A DNA stretch of 64,000 bases, taken from assembly GCA_036346255.1 (NCBI GenBank), contig CM070633.1:12710001-12774000 (forward strand). Direction: 5' to 3'. Of this stretch, positions 36,252 through 52,500 are shown in pieces; position 1 is the first letter of the stretch; the number at the start of each line of letters is the position of its first letter. The DNA is from Ampelocalamus luodianensis. Lineage: Eukaryota; Streptophyta; Magnoliopsida; Poales; Poaceae. The position numbers were made by a program, and so were the translations under genes. The notes beneath the pieces were generated by a model, which saw nothing but the letters and a program-made list of their open reading frames with translations, had not been told where the DNA came from and searched no databases.

Positions 36252-36277
36252 CATTTCAGGCTGACTGAGCTGTTACA
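36252..36277 (+). mobile_element. Terminal bases of the outermost LTR
   Basis: TCAGGCTGACTGAGCTGTTACA resembles the LTR ends at 1455 and 33347. It marks the right boundary of the transposon stack, about 520 bp beyond the stop codon of the thiolase gene. The adjacent CTACA may be half of its target duplication. Confidence 0.5.
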
Positions 36278-36795
36278 CTACATCTGCAGTATGTGTAAGA
36301 AATACAATCATATAAAAGTCCTTTCAACAATATCTCAGAAGCCAGAACAAATGCCGCTAAAATAAATGGTGCTGATAGTACAGGAACGGGAATCTAGAAC
36401 TTGTATATGGACATTTGAGCATAGACTGCTGCATTTCACTTACTGGCGGACGAAATTCACACGCAGTACGAATATATGGGATTAACTTTGGCAGCACAAA
36501 CATGCTTTATTACCCAATTAAGTTAAGAATGTCGAAAGAGCTACAGCGGAAAATAAAATAAACTTGAGTACTAGATTGTCTCGGATAACTGGTGAAATTG
36601 CACCTGAAATGCAAAATTTACAGTTAGCGCCTGGCCCAAAGTTTTTACGTTAATTACTTAAATCAGATACAGATATTATGAAATAATTTTATATGTTGAC
36701 ACAGTAGCACCTGGAATAGGTCACTGCCAACTTTATCTTGTACTAAATGAACACTTTCGAGTTCTACCTTTGGTGTTACAAGGCCTAGACTTCTC
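36278..36795 (-). other. 3' UTR and downstream flank of the thiolase gene
   Basis: Unique-looking sequence between the stop codon and the outermost LTR. The minus strand has AATAAA at 36511-36506, about 285 nt past the stop, the best candidate poly(A) signal. Nothing else is recognised. Confidence 0.5.
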
Positions 36796-42125
<5,330 letters not shown>

Positions 42126-42417
42126 GGCCGCTCCAAAGTCCAGCTCCCACCTGCAAATTAAGACGAACAACCCCACTTCAACTTCGTCAACTCAACAACA
42201 CAGCCACAGATCTACTCCGGAAAACAGACATCGCAACACACGTGATCCCAAGAAACGGATCGCGCTTCGCGGCATCAAGAAACAGGTCACGGCTAATGAA
42301 CAAGTTCCAATCCAAAGAGTACACATCAACCAAGAACGGATCACCCCAAGAACGGCGTAATGGGGGGAGGATTCGGCTTGACTCTGGAGGTGGAGAAGAG
42401 GGGAGAGATTACTTGCC
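42126..42417 (-). other. 5' UTR of the thiolase gene with an intron
   Basis: The first coding exon is preceded by 25 nt of leader and an acceptor TTAATTTGCAG (AG at 42152-42151). Upstream, the minus strand reads CTAG/GCAAGTAATC at 42417/42416. This could be a GC donor, or the donor could be GTAATC four bases later. The intron would thus span about 42151 to 42412-42416. A (GCC)7 run in the leader is at 42431-42450. The promoter-proximal exon runs to a start site near 42565. Confidence 0.6.
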
Positions 42418-42591
42418 TAGAGTTGGATCTGGCGGCGGCGGCGGCGGCGGAGTGCACGAGGCGGGGTCCGAGGGGGTTTTGGAGAAAGCTAAGATCGGGA
42501 TGGTGGCGTGGAACAAACAAACGACACCGGAACGTGGCAGCGGCACGGAGATGGACGCTTTGCTCTGCTTCACTGCCTGCTTGGGGTGTCC

Positions 42592-42600
42592 TTATATAGG
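42592..42600 (-). promoter_or_regulatory. TATA box of the thiolase gene
   Basis: CTATATAAG on the minus strand, about 30 bp before the GC-rich leader. The Harbinger element begins only about 75 bp further upstream (42675). Confidence 0.75.
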
Positions 42601-43723
42601 TCTCAGGCTCCAGAGATCAGATAGGTAGGAGGACATTATTTCACCAAAAGCTCGCCCATTAGTTCTCCATCTAAGGGTTTGTTTGGATGCTAGGGGGCAA
42701 AATCCTAGGGAAGAAAATCTCTGAAGGGGATTTTCAGGGCACATGAAATCCCAGGGAAAATCTTCCCGCTCGGGAATAAAATCTCTGTTGCCGTTTGGAA
42801 ACAACAGGGATAAAAATCCCGGCCTTCAAAAAAAATTCAGAAATTTTTTAAAAAAATTCGTAAAATTCAGAAAAAATCATAAAACCCATAATTACAAATA
42901 AGATAATAAAAAAGTAATCTTAAAATCACGAAAATGTTGAGAAAATGGTACTAAAATTATGTACCAACATTCAGATCAGATCATACATCCAAACATGCAG
43001 ATTACATTCATACAGCAGCCAAACATAAGCAAGCAGTGCAATAACACAGAAGTGGATTAAGTTTATTTACATATAGTAGACTAGAGTTCTAGAGCAGATT
43101 CAGGCAGAGAAACTCATTATCCTCAATCAGCTGCTCAGTTGCATCCAGGTTGTACAGTGTCCTGAGGAATCTGCAGATATAAATGCAATTGGTCAAGTGT
43201 ATGAACTTAATCTGCAGATATCAGCCGCTCAGTTACATGAACACAACTTCAAGTTAAGCTTCTCAACCTGTTAATTTAGCATTAGCAAATAGGATATTGT
43301 CCAGTTTAAAGCAATCATAAACTAGTCTAGGAAAAAAACTGCAGTAAGCACTACATGCACATTTCTTCCAAACCAAATTTCCTAAAATCATGTCTTGCAA
43401 CTCGATCTATTGGTCTATTGGACTGTAAATATGAGCATAATTGAATATGTTTCCATTGGAGATGTAGTGACCTCTCGATGGCTCGGTTCTAATGAATGGT
43501 GCCGCTAGCATACGCAAGAAATCAATTCCAATTCCACATCTAAATTCCAAATCAGTTAGCATGCAGTGAATTGGTAATTCCAAATCAGTTAGCATGAAGA
43601 TAACATTGATAATTAGTACAAAAATCCTCATAAGGCACTGCCTTACCAAACAAGAACAACAATAAGAAACAACTAATCAAGTCTTCTTACTTATGGAGAA
43701 ATGGAAAGTAAAAAACAACTTAC

Positions 43724-44831
43724 TTATGGAGCGATCTCGCTCTTAATCCAAAGCAATCGAACACTTGGGTTTTTGGTGTTGATAAAAATTTCTCTATTCA
43801 ACTCACACTTAAAGAGTCGTAGTGCCTTTGCCTTTTCCATATATGTTAGGTCTTCAATTGATTCTAGTGCAGCAACACACTTCCCAATAGAAAAATCATC
43901 ACTTTGACTATGTCTTGTTGTTTCATTTAGTTCTTGGGCAAATTTTTTGGTTTGCTCCTTCTTGAACTCCAAGTAGCTCTCAAGGACCCCAGCAATTTGA
44001 CTTTGCTTTCTCTTTTTTCCATTATCATCTCCTTTCTGTCCAGATGAAGTAGAAGGAGCACGTTCCACTTCTTCTACTTAGTATGAGCACTAGATGTTGC
44101 TTGCCCTTCCGCATTTGTAGAAAAGGATTTAAGCCAACATCATGGGCATCATTGTCATTTGATATAACTTGATCAGTTGAAGGCTCTACTTGTTCAATTG
44201 ATACAAAATTTAAATCTCCAGTTGCTGTACTTCCTATTTCCATATAAGTAATGAAATAAATGTAAAGTTCATGATATGAGACCATATATGATTAATGGAA
44301 TCAGAAATCATGAAATGAACATTGAAGCATGAATCAAACAATATAGTTGAACTTCACCTTCATACAATGTTGCTAGGTAGTTAAAGAGAGGAATGGCTTG
44401 TTACGGAACTTCTTCACCTTTGGATGATCCTATTGAATGCAAGAAAAGAATATAGTTAGTAACAAAACACATCACAAATAATACTATTAGTTAAATAGAG
44501 TAAAGAGTCTTACACGAATAATTTTATCCCAAATACTTGGTTCAGCAACAATCATGCACAAAGAATCATCCCAACCTGTACCACTTTGTTTCCGTGCATC
44601 TCGTATTGCCTTGTAATTCCCTTTTAGTTCCTTTTCTTTTTCTTGAATTTGTTGCTTTGTGAAATGGGCAGTTGGAAACTTTTCATTGAATTTACTGACT
44701 ATGCTTCTCCAACCATCAGTTACCCACCCATTTTGTCCTCTGAACTTTGGGTTGTTATGATCATGTAGTATATCGGAAAGAGCTTTCTCATATGAGAAGT
44801 TCCATGAGGCTCTTGATCCTTCTTTAGCCAT
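43724..44831 (-). pseudogene. Harbinger MYB/SANT-like DNA-binding protein, frameshifted
   Basis: In this superfamily the second protein binds the element ends and works with the transposase. Exon 1 (44831-44514) starts MAKEGSRASWNFSYEKAL and carries the tryptophan-spaced MYB/SANT fold (WNFSY, GWVTDGWRSIV, WDD). Exon 2 is 44429-44358: it is 72 nt where phase requires 73, and the frame shifts between NKP and PLFNYLATLYEG. Exon 3 starts at 44233 (GSTATGDLNFV). Further shifts follow near 44130 and 44060, before a basic, lysine-rich C-terminal part (KKRKQSQIAG) ending at 43724. Intron boundaries are otherwise good. The gene looks inactive, unless the shifts are sequence errors. Confidence 0.85.
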
Positions 44832-45018
44832 AGCTACACTAACCACAATATATTGAAATGAAAAAATGGTACAAGAGTGTAACAATATATTTAAAAGAAA
44901 TAACCACATAATATGAAAACAAGTCACGTAAATGAAGTGTATTACTTATTACACATCATATAATTTAAGTGTCAAGGGCACAAAATAGTAATACTGCTTT
45001 GTGAAATGCCATGTCCAA

Positions 45019-46285
45019 CTAATGATTATAGTCAGCCCACATTTGCGTTGCAATTTGATCTCTAAGAGAACTTCCAGCATTTGACTCGATATCATTTTGG
45101 TAATTATTATCACCCTCTGGTACATCAACAAAATCATCTGGTTGAATATAGGCAGGTTGGTGATCCAACCACCCCTCCTGACCATTTTGACCTCTAATGA
45201 TGTTGTGAAATGCAACGGCTGCAGCTGGAATCTTAATCTGAGATTCAATGGGATGAAATGTACCAACTTTCAGGATTGGAAATCTTTTCTTCAGAACACC
45301 AATAGCCCTTTCAATATGGTTGCGAAGGAGAGCATGGCGATGATTGAAAAGTTCTTTGTAGTCTGCATAATCATATCTTCGAGATGAGCGACGCCTCCTA
45401 AATTCACCAATATGGTATCGGACTCCTCGATATGGGGCAAGAAAAGAAGGTGTGTTTGCGTATCCACCATCCACAAGATAGAACTTACCCCCAGGAACCC
45501 GAAAACCCTTGCTAATAGCAGATCGAAGGACTCCTGCATCTGATGCTGATCCTTCCCATCCACATGAAATAAATGTGAAGTTTAGATCAAAGTCACAAGC
45601 TAGCATCACATTTTGAGATAAGGTTCCTTTTCTATTCCTATAAGGAGCCGCTTTCTCTTCAGCAATAGTGATGGGGATATGTGTGCCATCAATAGCACCA
45701 ATGCAGTTCTGCGTATAAACATAGTAAATTAAATAGAGGAAAATCTTGGAAAAAGTTAGACGTCTAGTGTGTATGGCTCACCTGAAAATAAGGCCAAAAT
45801 CGTGGATCCGATATAATTTTCATGTGAGTTTGGTTTGAACTTGGGAGCTTGACAAACCTATGAGTTAGAGCTGGAATTATATCGAAGATTTCCTTTATTT
45901 TCCTATGAACTGTTTCACCACTGTGTTGAAATGCTTTCTGAAGCTTTTGGTTGCTAGCATTGTGAGAAATCATGTACATAAACATCCCTAGCTGCTCCTC
46001 GACGGTAACGCCCCTTGTGTCATGCATCAAACCCTCCCTTCTAAGGAAATCTGATGTAGCCCTGAATATCTCTGGCTCCATCCGGAACTCAACCCTACAC
46101 CAACTCTCATGGCCTTCTAAGATCTCCTTAACCTTTTTAGCACCGGTAAGAGCTGATGTGTGGACTGGTCTTTTTTCATCATAAAGGCATGAAAGCAAAG
46201 TAGGAACCAAGACAAGAAACAACTCATCGTCCTCCTCTTCTTCCTCAAGCATAAATTTCCTAATGAGCTCCTTTCTAGTGTCCAT
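45019..46285 (-). CDS. PIF/Harbinger DDE transposase, intact
   Basis: Cuts and pastes the element. Two exons, 46285-45782 and 45708-45019, are joined by a short GT-AG intron in phase 0, giving 397 aa, typical for plant Harbinger transposases. The N-terminal half (VEEQLGMFMYMISHNASNQ and the following HRKIKEIF) is the helix-turn-helix-like region. The catalytic triad is visible: Asp175 in IGAIDGTHIP, Asp247 in LVDGGYAN and Glu300 in NHIERAIGVLKKRF, the standard signature of the DDE_4 type. An acidic EEEEEDDE run lies near residue 15. The start was chosen as the first ATG before this run. No stop or frameshift is present, so activity is possible if a working MYB partner exists elsewhere. Confidence 0.95.
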
Positions 46286-46459
46286 TTGCTAATACATGCA
46301 GATTAGTAGTAAATAAACATATTAGTAGTAAGAAATGGTAAGACAGTAAGGAAGAGGCGCTACTATGTGTATGGCTTGTTTTATTAAAAAAAACATATCT
46401 TGAGATTAGATGCCAAAAAACATATTTGAGATTATTTTGGCATCCCCACATATTTGAGA

Positions 46460-46460
<1 letters not shown>

Positions 46461-46502
<42 letters not shown>
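46461..46502. repeat. (ATT)n microsatellite
   Basis: About fourteen uninterrupted ATT units just upstream of the transposase gene. Confidence 0.95.
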
Positions 46503-46506
<4 letters not shown>

Positions 46507-48228
46507 ACTGCACACACACTAATACTACTCAACATGTTTCTAACTGGACACACACTAAACTAATGAAGCAGCATAACTTAATCACACACAAGATGCATGA
46601 TGCATGATAACTAGTGTCCAGTTAATCACACACAAGCAACATAACTTAATCACGCACAAGCAGCAAGAAGCAAACAACATCTAGTAGCACTAAGCTTGAA
46701 AGAAGCAAACAACATCTAGTAGCATTCAAGAGACTTGTTGGCAGCAGTGGTGGTGGTGATAGAAGTACACACTGTACCTAATGCTTGGTGAGGCGGCGGC
46801 AAATGGCACAGGTCTTCTTGGGGCAGAGGTCGAGGGGCAGCAGCTTCTTCTTCTTGTAGGCCAACACTTCTGCTAAAGTGATTAGATACATAGTCACAAA
46901 ACGAGAACTATCATCATGCAAAGACCAAAAAAATCTGCAAGCCATATTTTTGTATATCTCCACAACTAATCATATGAACTATGCTTTCTCCCAGCTATGA
47001 CCATAGTACCCAAAAGAATATTAGTCAGATTCCACCATCACTGGAACCAAAAGAACAACCTAATCCATGTTACATTACCAAAACAGTCAAACTTAAACCT
47101 GGTAAACTTGATTCGGTTAGCTGAGCTTAATCCTCAAGAAAGCAGAGTTGATAAACTAGAAGCAAAACTGCTCGACTAGTTCAACAATCAATAATCAAAT
47201 GCTACAACATCCAAATTCCAAGCTCATGCATGATCTATGGGCAAATCAGCTATCTACTAACAAATAATGCACAACAAGCAGGTACCAAAGAAAAGGCCCT
47301 AATTCAAGATATTCCAACTGTCGAACACATTCTTACGTACTTGAAATGTCACTACATCAGACATAAAGCAATATGTTTTCCCCTTTCACAACATATCAAT
47401 AAACAAAACCTATTCCTCAAAGATATCCAAAGCATTGGTTCAACACTCCACAACTAATAAAGATCGTGAGGTTGGTCAACTATGAACATACAAACTAACC
47501 TTCTTTCTTAAACGGCTTTTCTGGCGACTTCACACCATTGCAAACACAATCATGAACTAGATTAGCCAAATACATGGTCTACTAATAAAGATTCAAATTC
47601 AAATAAATCAGAATACATCCGCTCATCCTTGAAAATCTGAAATAACTTAAAAGATCTAGTGGCTCACCCTTGATTTTAAGTCGGTTGGTCAGATCTTTGG
47701 TGTTCCAATTTGGCTCAATGGAGACTTTTTGACTCACTTCTAGAGATGGGAAAAGTGGAGTTCTGGTGGAGTCGAAGCTCTGAAATTGAACAAGTTACTA
47801 TAGTTTTTTATCAGCAACAAACTAAGCTAAAGAAAACAACACCATTGCATAAATCTGAAATCTCCACAGACATCCGAACAAATAGACTGGTACAACAATC
47901 AAACTTGTGCACAAGAAACCAGATCGGGTTGCATCAGATCATCCTAAGCATCAGATCATATCATCGGATCGGGTTGCAATGATACCAGATCTCATGCCAA
48001 AACTCAAAACTCAAAACCAAACAGAGAAGAGGAGGGGTACGATTCGAACCTGGTAGGAAGTTCTCAAACCCTATCCATGCCTCATGTGTTCTTCCCACAA
48101 GTCACAACCCACCTCCACCTCCAGCCGCCGTCTCCCACCGAGATCTACAAGAAAAAGAAGATGAGGTGCGGAACCCTAGTGGGAGGAGGAGAGGAAGCAC
48201 GGGACATCACCGGTGAGTTCCCGTCGCC

Positions 48229-48300
48229 GGAGTGGGAGGAGGAAGAACGCGGTGGAGGCGACGGTCGGGATGGAGGCGACGGTCGGGATGGAGGCGATCG
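48229..48300. repeat. 18-bp minisatellite in Harbinger element
   Basis: The unit GCGACGGTCGGGATGGAG is repeated about 2.5 times within a G-rich region. The open frames here (48077-48629) reflect its composition. Confidence 0.75.
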
Positions 48301-48926
48301 AACTCTGGAGGAGTGGGAGGAAGAAACAGGCTCGAACTTGGGAGCGAGATCGAAGGGGACGAGGAGAAAGAACCCGACCTCAGGTGACAGCGATTTTCTC
48401 CCCCGTGGATTCGCCCGGATTGGGCCGAAATTTCCTCGTCCCGAAGTCACCCAAACGCCCCTACAGCCGAACCGGGAAATTTTCTCACAGGGTGAGTTTT
48501 CCCTGGGAATCGCCGGGGATCCCGGCCGGGATCAACGTTCCCAAACAAGCCCTAAGGGTTGTAAAGGAAAGGAAAGGAAAGGGATCTACAATTCTACATC
48601 CGGTTCAGACATGTAAGGAGTGCGTGTAATTTAAAAGAGTTCCTGTGCAATTGCCTGTATAACTACTTCATTGCCAACCGTTGGATCTAACGGATAGCCG
48701 AGATCGCGTGAGGTTGCTAACGTGCAACTGCAATGTGATTCCTCTCCCTACCGAAAATGCTATGCATGATTTAGATAATAAATTAATAATATCTCCTAGA
48801 TTTGAAAATAAGATATTTTAACTCAATGGAATAGTTCAATTTACTCTCTAAACTTACAAGAAAGTCCACCTAACTATAAAATTGGGTATCCTAGGCTTAT
48901 ACTTCAAATATCAAAGCATTTAACAT

Positions 48927-49199
48927 CCTAAGGTGGTTTTAGAGGGGGTTTTCTAATGTGAGATGGGGATAGCGTTGCATAGGGGAGATAGGGGCATTGG
49001 CTGGCTGCGACCTTGGATTGGCTGTGATAGTGGCCAGGAGGTTGGATTGGAATGGAGGAGGATGGAGAGGGCGAGGGGAGAAGAGAGGGGAGGAAGAAGT
49101 AATGACATGTTGGACCAATTTAAGGAGTTTTTAATTTGATTTGCATAGTCATGTCCACATCACCAGCTACTTCATCACGGTGACAAAACCGCCTTAAGG
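48927..49199. mobile_element. Possible MITE, inverted-repeat unit
   Basis: CCTAAGGTGGTTTT (48927-48940) is mirrored by AAAACCGCCTTAAGG (49185-49199). The enclosed 240 bp is G/A-rich. Partly mirrored AT-rich sequence may extend the fold on both sides. No clear target duplication was identified. Confidence 0.4.
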
Positions 49200-50283
49200 G
49201 CTATTTACTCTGGTTTTGGAAGTTCGGGGGATAAAATAGTAGTTTTATAGTTTAAAAGGTTAAGTAGACAAACCATCAAACTTTAGGTTGGCAACTAAAC
49301 TTTTCCTTGTTTTAATATACAACCACCAAGGAAAAGAGAAAAAAACTGAATTTCTGAATGTGCTTCAGTGATCTTCCCAAAATGAAAACCACAAATTATA
49401 AATAAGAATGAGTGTTCGATTTGTAACTACCAACTACCTCACCACTAACAATATTGTTTCAAGACATGCAATTTAACTTTTGAAAGAACATAGAACAATT
49501 ATTCGTCTTCTTTTGCGAAGTTACATCAACTTCCAAGTAAGCCTGAAAGACACAATTTTAATAAGTTAGAAGTCCAGAATAGTAGTCAATATAGTACTTA
49601 TAATTTCACAACCGTAGAAGACAACTACAATGTTTTGTTTTCACAAACCACTAGGCATCAATGTAGTCAAAGGAATCTGACCTTCGTACAGGAATCCAGC
49701 GACATGACATCGCGGTTCTTTGTTACTTCTGCTAATAAATAGGCAGTTGGCAGGTGGGAGTTCATCTACCAGGTCAATGCTGATAAATTGAATCTTTGTT
49801 CTTTTTGGTGATATTGCAAGATTCGCACTCAGAGAATGCAAAATAAACTTTTTGCGCTACAATGTTAGATAATCCTGAAGTTTGTGTGCTCCATTCAAGG
49901 AACCTTATCAAGGTTCACTCAAAGCACTGTAGTGTGGATTTGGTTAGCACATGAACACATACTTGCATATGTTAAATTTGTACATTTTCAATGTCCAAAA
50001 AGCTAGTAACATGTAGCCCTACTAGCAAGGTACCTAAGTGCCCCGACAAGAGACCAAGGTTTAAATCTCAACATCTGCAGATTATGGATTTAAACTTTAA
50101 AGTGAACTGCTACGGGTGCATGTATTGGTGAGATTGGATCCCATGATGTCTTGGTTGTTTTTTCTTTTGGATAGAAGCGCTAATCAATTGTGGCCCCTTC
50201 TCTCTCTATAGGACACAATGTTTATGGTCTTCAAGGTGTCTTGCTTTATACACTAAAAAGTCACATATAAGCTAAAAAGATAA

Positions 50284-50393
50284 GGGTATGTTTGGGCTGC
50301 CGGCTATCCACGATAAGAAGGGATTAGACCTAATTTCCTACAAACAAGGCCTCAAAGGGATTGGTGCTAATTCTTATTTGTCCAAGCAAGCCC
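50284..50393. mobile_element. Tourist-like MITE (Harbinger type), 110 bp
   Basis: Left end GGGTATGTTTGGGCTG; right end, inverted, GGGCTTGCTTGGACAA. These share the GGGNNTGNTTGG pattern with the Harbinger element at 42675. Flanks are TAA and TCA, so one base of the expected duplication has changed. Confidence 0.5.
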
Positions 50394-51378
50394 TCAAGGG
50401 AGGAACGGAGCCAAAAAAAAAATATCCAGAGGGTCATATAATAATAATTAAATATCAAGGGATGTCAATTATAAATATTTACTATTCTACATGAGAAAAC
50501 TAAGAGTTATATAGAGAACTTTATCAACAATAGGACCAAAGCTCTCACTAATCCTCCTGTCTCCGTACCTGCTCAAGGGATAAAAGAGAAAAACTAGGTC
50601 AGGCTCAATTGCTCAATCCTCCTCTTCCCTCTTCACCCTCTAAATTCAAGTTGTCGGAAAAATCAATTGATTTAGAAAACCGTAGAGTTTGGATATTCGG
50701 AAAATATATTTATTAGCCCCTAAATTGGTTTGTAGAATTATATCACCTAGGTTTCTAAACTTGACCAGACTAACCTTTAAGTTGAAAGACTAAGTGACAC
50801 AAGATGTTTACATTTGGGGTCACGAGTGATACAAGTTCGGCACTTAAATGCCACTTAATATTTGGAACAATCTAAGTGTGAACAGTTTTGCACAAGTTTA
50901 GAGAGATGGGTTGCAAGTTACTTTTATACTATCACTCAGCTCTTAGACATCATCTGATCGAGCGACATGTAGACATGCAAACCATCCAAGTTGAACGCTA
51001 AATAAGCTGAACTGAACCTCACTTCAACCTCCAAAATAATTAAAAAAAATCTTGCCATTTAAAGCATTGGGATTTCCCATAGTTACCAAACACCAAAAAA
51101 ATCCACAAAGCATCAGAACATGCATGCACACGACTTGTTCGGTTAAGAACTGTAACGTCCCGTTTGTTCTGAGTCTTTAAGCTTTTTAAAATAAAAATAA
51201 CCATTTTGTTTTGTTGAAAGTTCAAAGCTTAACTTGAGATCTTAAAAAGATCTTCAACTTGACCTAACTAAACTTCAACTAAACCCAGTTGTTTGGTGTT
51301 CTTTGTTCATTAGGTTTTTTTGTTGCTCTTTGGCTTTTAGCCTTTTTTTTTGTTTGCCTTGTTTGCCCTCTAAGCTAG

Positions 51379-51380
<2 letters not shown>

Positions 51381-51418
<38 letters not shown>
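51381..51418. repeat. (CT)n microsatellite
   Basis: About eighteen CT units in the U3 of the 51151 LTR. Confidence 0.95.
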
Positions 51419-51419
<1 letters not shown>

Positions 51420-51847
51420 TCCTCTTGCTGGACTTTCCCTGATGTCCAGATCCTCCTTTTGTTGGACATCTCTTTATGTCCAGATCCCTCTCATCTCTCT
51501 GACCCTCTCTTCTTCTCTCAGACCTCCCTTCAGCTAGACCTCCTTGCAGGTTCAACCTCTTATGTTCTCTGGACCTCTCCTTGTAATATTTTGTTTGGAC
51601 TTCCTTAAGTCCAGACCTCTCCTTTTGTTGGTTTGAATCTTTTTGTGTTTAGACTCCCTTTTTGGTCTAAACCCCTATCCCTGTCTAGGTCTCCTTTGAT
51701 CTAGACCTCTTTCCCCGTTTGAACCTCCCCGTGGACCTCTCAACGTACAAATGGAAACCCTTGAGTTCATTTGGGCGTTCCAAAGTCCCTCTAGACCTCC
51801 TTGTGCCCATATGGACCTTCTTGTATCCATACGGAACTCCTTCCGGA

Positions 51848-52060
51848 CCTCCCCTTGCTTTTGATCTTGACCGTCAGACCTCCTCTTTTGGAGATCTAAC
51901 CGTCAGGACCTCCCCTTACATTTGATCTTGACCGTCGGACCTCCTCTTTTGGAGATCTAACCGTCAGGACCTCCCCTTGCTTTTGATCTTGACCGTCGGA
52001 CCTCCTCTTTTGGAGATCTAACCGTCAGGATCTCCCCTTGCTTTTGATCTTGACCGTAGG
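51848..52060 (+). repeat. Tandem repeat of about 61 bp
   Basis: About 3.5 units, each containing CTTTTGGAGATCTAACCGTC and GATCTTGACCGTCGGACCTC. GACCTCC words recur through the flanking sequence as well. Confidence 0.85.
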
Positions 52061-52188
52061 ACTTCCTCGCGTTGTGTCTTTTGGACCTCTTGTCCATAAG
52101 ATCTCCTCGTTGGGTGTCTGTTGGACCTCTTGTCCACCGGATCTCCTCATTGTTTCATGGTTGGACCTCCTTTAGGTCTAGACCCATC

Positions 52189-52500
52189 TTTGTGTTTAAA
52201 CCTTTGTGGTCTAGATCTCCTCTCTCTGTGTTTAGACCCTTATGGTCTAGACCTCTCTTTGTGTTTAGACCTTAGTGGTCTAGACCTCCTCTCTGTGTGT
52301 GTTTAGACCCTTGTGGTCTAGACCTCTCTTTGTGTTTAGACTTTTGTGGTCTAGACCTCCTCTCTGTGTGTTTAGATCCGTGTGGTCTATACCTCTCTTT
52401 GTGTTTAGACCCTTGCTGGTCTAGACCTCCTCTCTTGGTGTTTAGACCTTTGTGGTCCAGACCTCCCCTCTTTGTGGTTTGACCACTATTGGTCAAGACC
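52189..52500 (+). repeat. Tandem hairpin repeat, TTTAGACC-loop-GGTCTAGA
   Basis: About nine units of 30-36 bp. Each contains TAGACC, a 4-6 nt loop and GGTCTA, with some units changed on both arms, for example TTGACC/GGTCAA at about 52478-52495. It lies in U3, upstream of the TATA-like box. Confidence 0.85.

Larger units (their letters stand above)
42675..48552 (-). mobile_element. PIF/Harbinger transposon, complete, 5878 bp
   Basis: The 3-bp target duplication TAA (42672-42674 and 48553-48555) is typical of the superfamily. Terminal inverted repeats are GGGTTTGTTTGG on the left and GGGCTTGTTTGG reading inward from the right, followed by G/A-rich subterminal runs. It encodes both genes expected of the family on the minus strand: a DDE transposase (45019-46285) and a MYB/SANT-like protein (43724-44831). 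Their order and orientation fit a full-length element. The right 2 kb (46300-48552) holds an ATT microsatellite and an 18-bp minisatellite and is presumably promoter. Confidence 0.92.
48556..51150. other. Intergenic region, former upstream flank of thiolase gene
   Basis: 2.6 kb of mostly unassigned sequence. By removal of the Harbinger element, its left end was once continuous with the thiolase promoter. It has AACCGTTGGATCTAACGG at 48676-48693. Two MITE-like units lie at 48927-49199 and 50284-50393. No credible gene was found; a minus-strand frame at 49641-49841 lacks support. Confidence 0.5.

Noticed and set aside
48077..48629. Open frames near the Harbinger right end
   Set aside because: G-rich minisatellite sequence within the transposon's promoter region; no known domain.
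49641..49841. 66-codon minus-strand frame in the intergenic region
   Set aside because: No recognisable domain or flanking exons; too short to support alone.
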